The notes under the pieces were generated by a model that was not told where the DNA came from, did not search any database, and was given only the letters and a program-made list of their open reading frames with translations. A program made the position numbers and the translations under genes. A stretch of DNA of 64,000 nucleotides from the NCBI RefSeq assembly GCF_020171365.1, contig NZ_JAIUZO010000002.1:868001-932000 (forward strand). The letters are read 5' to 3'. Every line of letters starts with the position of its first letter. Position 1 is the stretch's first letter. Source of the DNA: Qipengyuania gaetbuli. Lineage in GTDB: Bacteria; Pseudomonadota; Alphaproteobacteria; Sphingomonadales; Sphingomonadaceae. Shown piece after piece: positions 62,815-64,000 of this stretch.

Positions 62815-64000
62815 ATGAGCCTGAGCTTCACCCGCCGCGAGATTTACGACCTCGTCTGGTCGACACCCATGATCCACCTCGCGAAGGAACTCGGTGTCTC
62901 CGATGTCGCGCTCCACAAAATCTGCCGAAAGCACGACATCCCAAACCCTCCGCTCGGCTGGTGGGCCAGGAAGGCCGCGGGAAAGGCCGTTGAGCAGATC
63001 CCCTTACCTGAGATTGAGAGCGACCGGCCCGCCGCGATCTTCATTCGCAATGCGCCCGCAGCAGACTGGAAGACACAGGCGATCGAGGTGGCCGAGCGAA
63101 AGGCCAAGTCTGCGCCGCAATCGTCGGCAGCAATACCGAAACGGGGCAGCGTCATCGTGCGGAACACGCTAGCTGCCTTGCGACGCGGAGAGGCGAATGA
63201 GCAGGGACTGATCTGCATTCGCGAGGCCGGGCTGGTGCCCTGCAGCATAGCGAAGCAATCGATAGGCCGCGTCGCTGAATTCCTGCCCAGACTTGAGATG
63301 GCGGCAGAGGTCCAGGGGTTCACACTCACGGCGGACGAGAAACCCATTCGTTTTTCAGACGGAGCGCAGACGGTCCAATTTGAAATCACGGAAGGTTACA
63401 CACGCGAGAAACACGAGCTCACCCGCAAAGAGAAAGCTGAACGGGCCGCCTGGGAGAAGCGGAGTGAGAGGCGGGGTTGGCGCTATGTGCATGGCGATAG
63501 TCACCCCATCTTCGCTGACTGGGACTACCATCCGACCGGTCGACTTTCGATCTCCTTCGAGCCCGTCTGGTATTATCGTCAGCCCACACCGCGCCGCTCT
63601 TTCAACGACGGCAAGCGCCAGCGCCTTGAAGACCTCGCGGACAAGATTGCGATCGGAATCGCGGTCGTCGCCGCTGCCAAGGCCGAGCGGAAACGGAAGG
63701 ATGATGAGCAGGCGAGGCTGTACAAAGAGCAGCGCCAGCGCCGGGAAAGGGAAGCAAGACTCAAGTATATCGAGGAGCGCCGGTCCGATGAACTCGCCCT
63801 ACTTCTCGACACCCAGTCACGCCTCCAGAAACTGGAAACGCTGCTGGCGTTGGCGCACGCCCAACCGGGAGAAACGATCAATAGCCGTGTCCAAGAGTTC
63901 CGACGTTGGTTGCGGGGGCAGGTCGATGAAACCCGCGCGCTGCTGACACCAGCTGGCCTCGAAGGACGCTTCTCCGAACTGAACCTGTTTGGCCCCGATG
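62815..64000 (+). CDS. Unknown protein with helix-turn-helix-like N-terminus, partial at right edge
   Basis: The frame from ATG 62815 (GAGGGA just upstream) stays open to the window end, giving 395 codons without a stop. The N-terminus FTRREIYDLVWSTPMIHLAK, then GVSDVALHKICRKHDIPNPP and LGWWARKAAGK, resembles a winged or helix-turn-helix module that I associate with accessory regions. A central beta-rich part follows, then a long charged coiled-coil-like helix (about 270-330, rich in Arg, Lys, Glu). Codons rare in the rest of the window (ATA, CTA, AGA, TTA) are used, so it was probably acquired. Function unknown. Confidence 0.8.
   Translation, partial: MSLSFTRREIYDLVWSTPMIHLAKELGVSDVALHKICRKHDIPNPPLGWWARKAAGKAVEQIPLPEIESDRPAAIFIRNAPAADWKTQAIEVAERKAKSAPQSSAAIPKRGSVIVRNTLAALRRGEANEQGLICIREAGLVPCSIAKQSIGRVAEFLPRLEMAAEVQGFTLTADEKPIRFSDGAQTVQFEITEGYTREKHELTRKEKAERAAWEKRSERRGWRYVHGDSHPIFADWDYHPTGRLSISFEPVWYYRQPTPRRSFNDGKRQRLEDLADKIAIGIAVVAAAKAERKRKDDEQARLYKEQRQRREREARLKYIEERRSDELALLLDTQSRLQKLETLLALAHAQPGETINSRVQEFRRWLRGQVDETRALLTPAGLEGRFSELNLFGPD

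Overview
The window looks like a chromosomal segment of a GC-rich alphaproteobacterium, most likely Sphingomonadales and probably Erythrobacteraceae. This rests on gene content and synteny: an alpha-type SspB, a CC_3452-family secreted protein, UPF0262, a CaiB-type racemase with acyl-CoA genes, a DUF3604 lipoprotein, and the rpmH-rnpA-yidD-yidC-engB and ybgC-tolQRAB-pal blocks. No sequence search was run, so the family placement is inference. Genes are dense and both strands are used. Stop/start overlaps of the ATGA, GTGA, TGATG and TAATG kind are common and imply translational coupling. No rRNA, tRNA, CRISPR array or transposase was seen.

Layout. 0-5.5 kb: the first 21 codons of the (p)ppGpp synthase/hydrolase rsh, an M1 aminopeptidase lipoprotein, a GH16 glycosidase, a Rieske protein with unusual domain order overlapping hemF, and the phosphoesterase pdeM. 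5.6-12.8 kb: infC with an apparent AUA start, a DUF547 protein, an SLC13 transporter, a PLP enzyme of the cystathionine gamma-synthase family behind a structured leader, an ATP-grasp protein, PilZ and J-domain proteins. 12.8-17.2 kb: the Tol-Pal envelope operon. 17.3-20.9 kb: a tightly overlapped histidine operon (hisB-H-A-small membrane ORF-F-E-HIT). 21-27 kb: sspB, gmk, engB, yidC, yidD, rnpA, rpmH. 27-31.5 kb: comM, small unknown genes, an HxlR regulator divergent from a CC_3452-family gene across a repeat-rich spacer, a HAD hydrolase and rpmJ. 31.6-44 kb: galE, a DUF4136 lipoprotein coupled to an M14 carboxypeptidase, ldcA, cdd, a GH25 protein, UPF0262, dnaB, a phospholipase D protein, rpoZ, a DUF3667 protein and ftsH.

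43.9-48.9 kb: a TetR regulator divergent from a four-gene tripartite ABC exporter (FtsX-type permease, ATPase, HlyD adaptor, outer-membrane lipoprotein), with two perfect palindromes in the spacer. 48.9-57.4 kb: a long minus-strand run containing moaA, an alpha-methylacyl-CoA racemase, an aldehyde dehydrogenase, a MaoC hydratase, ExoD, and a coupled DUF3604 / PpiC-like / HupE triad of unknown role. 57.5-62.3 kb: an APH kinase fused to DUF6285, coupled to an acyl-CoA dehydrogenase, then the threonine-degradation pair tdh-kbl.

62.3-64 kb: composition changes to lower GC with rarer codons. A 513-base non-coding stretch carries a terminator-like hairpin and a perfect 10-bp inverted repeat, and precedes a gene with a helix-turn-helix-like N-terminus that runs off the end. 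This is probably the edge of an acquired region.

Strongest leads: the leader of the cystathionine gamma-synthase-family gene, where an 8-nt anti-Shine-Dalgarno faces the ribosome site; the inverted Rieske oxygenase; the DUF3604/PpiC/HupE triad; and the kinase-DUF6285 fusion.
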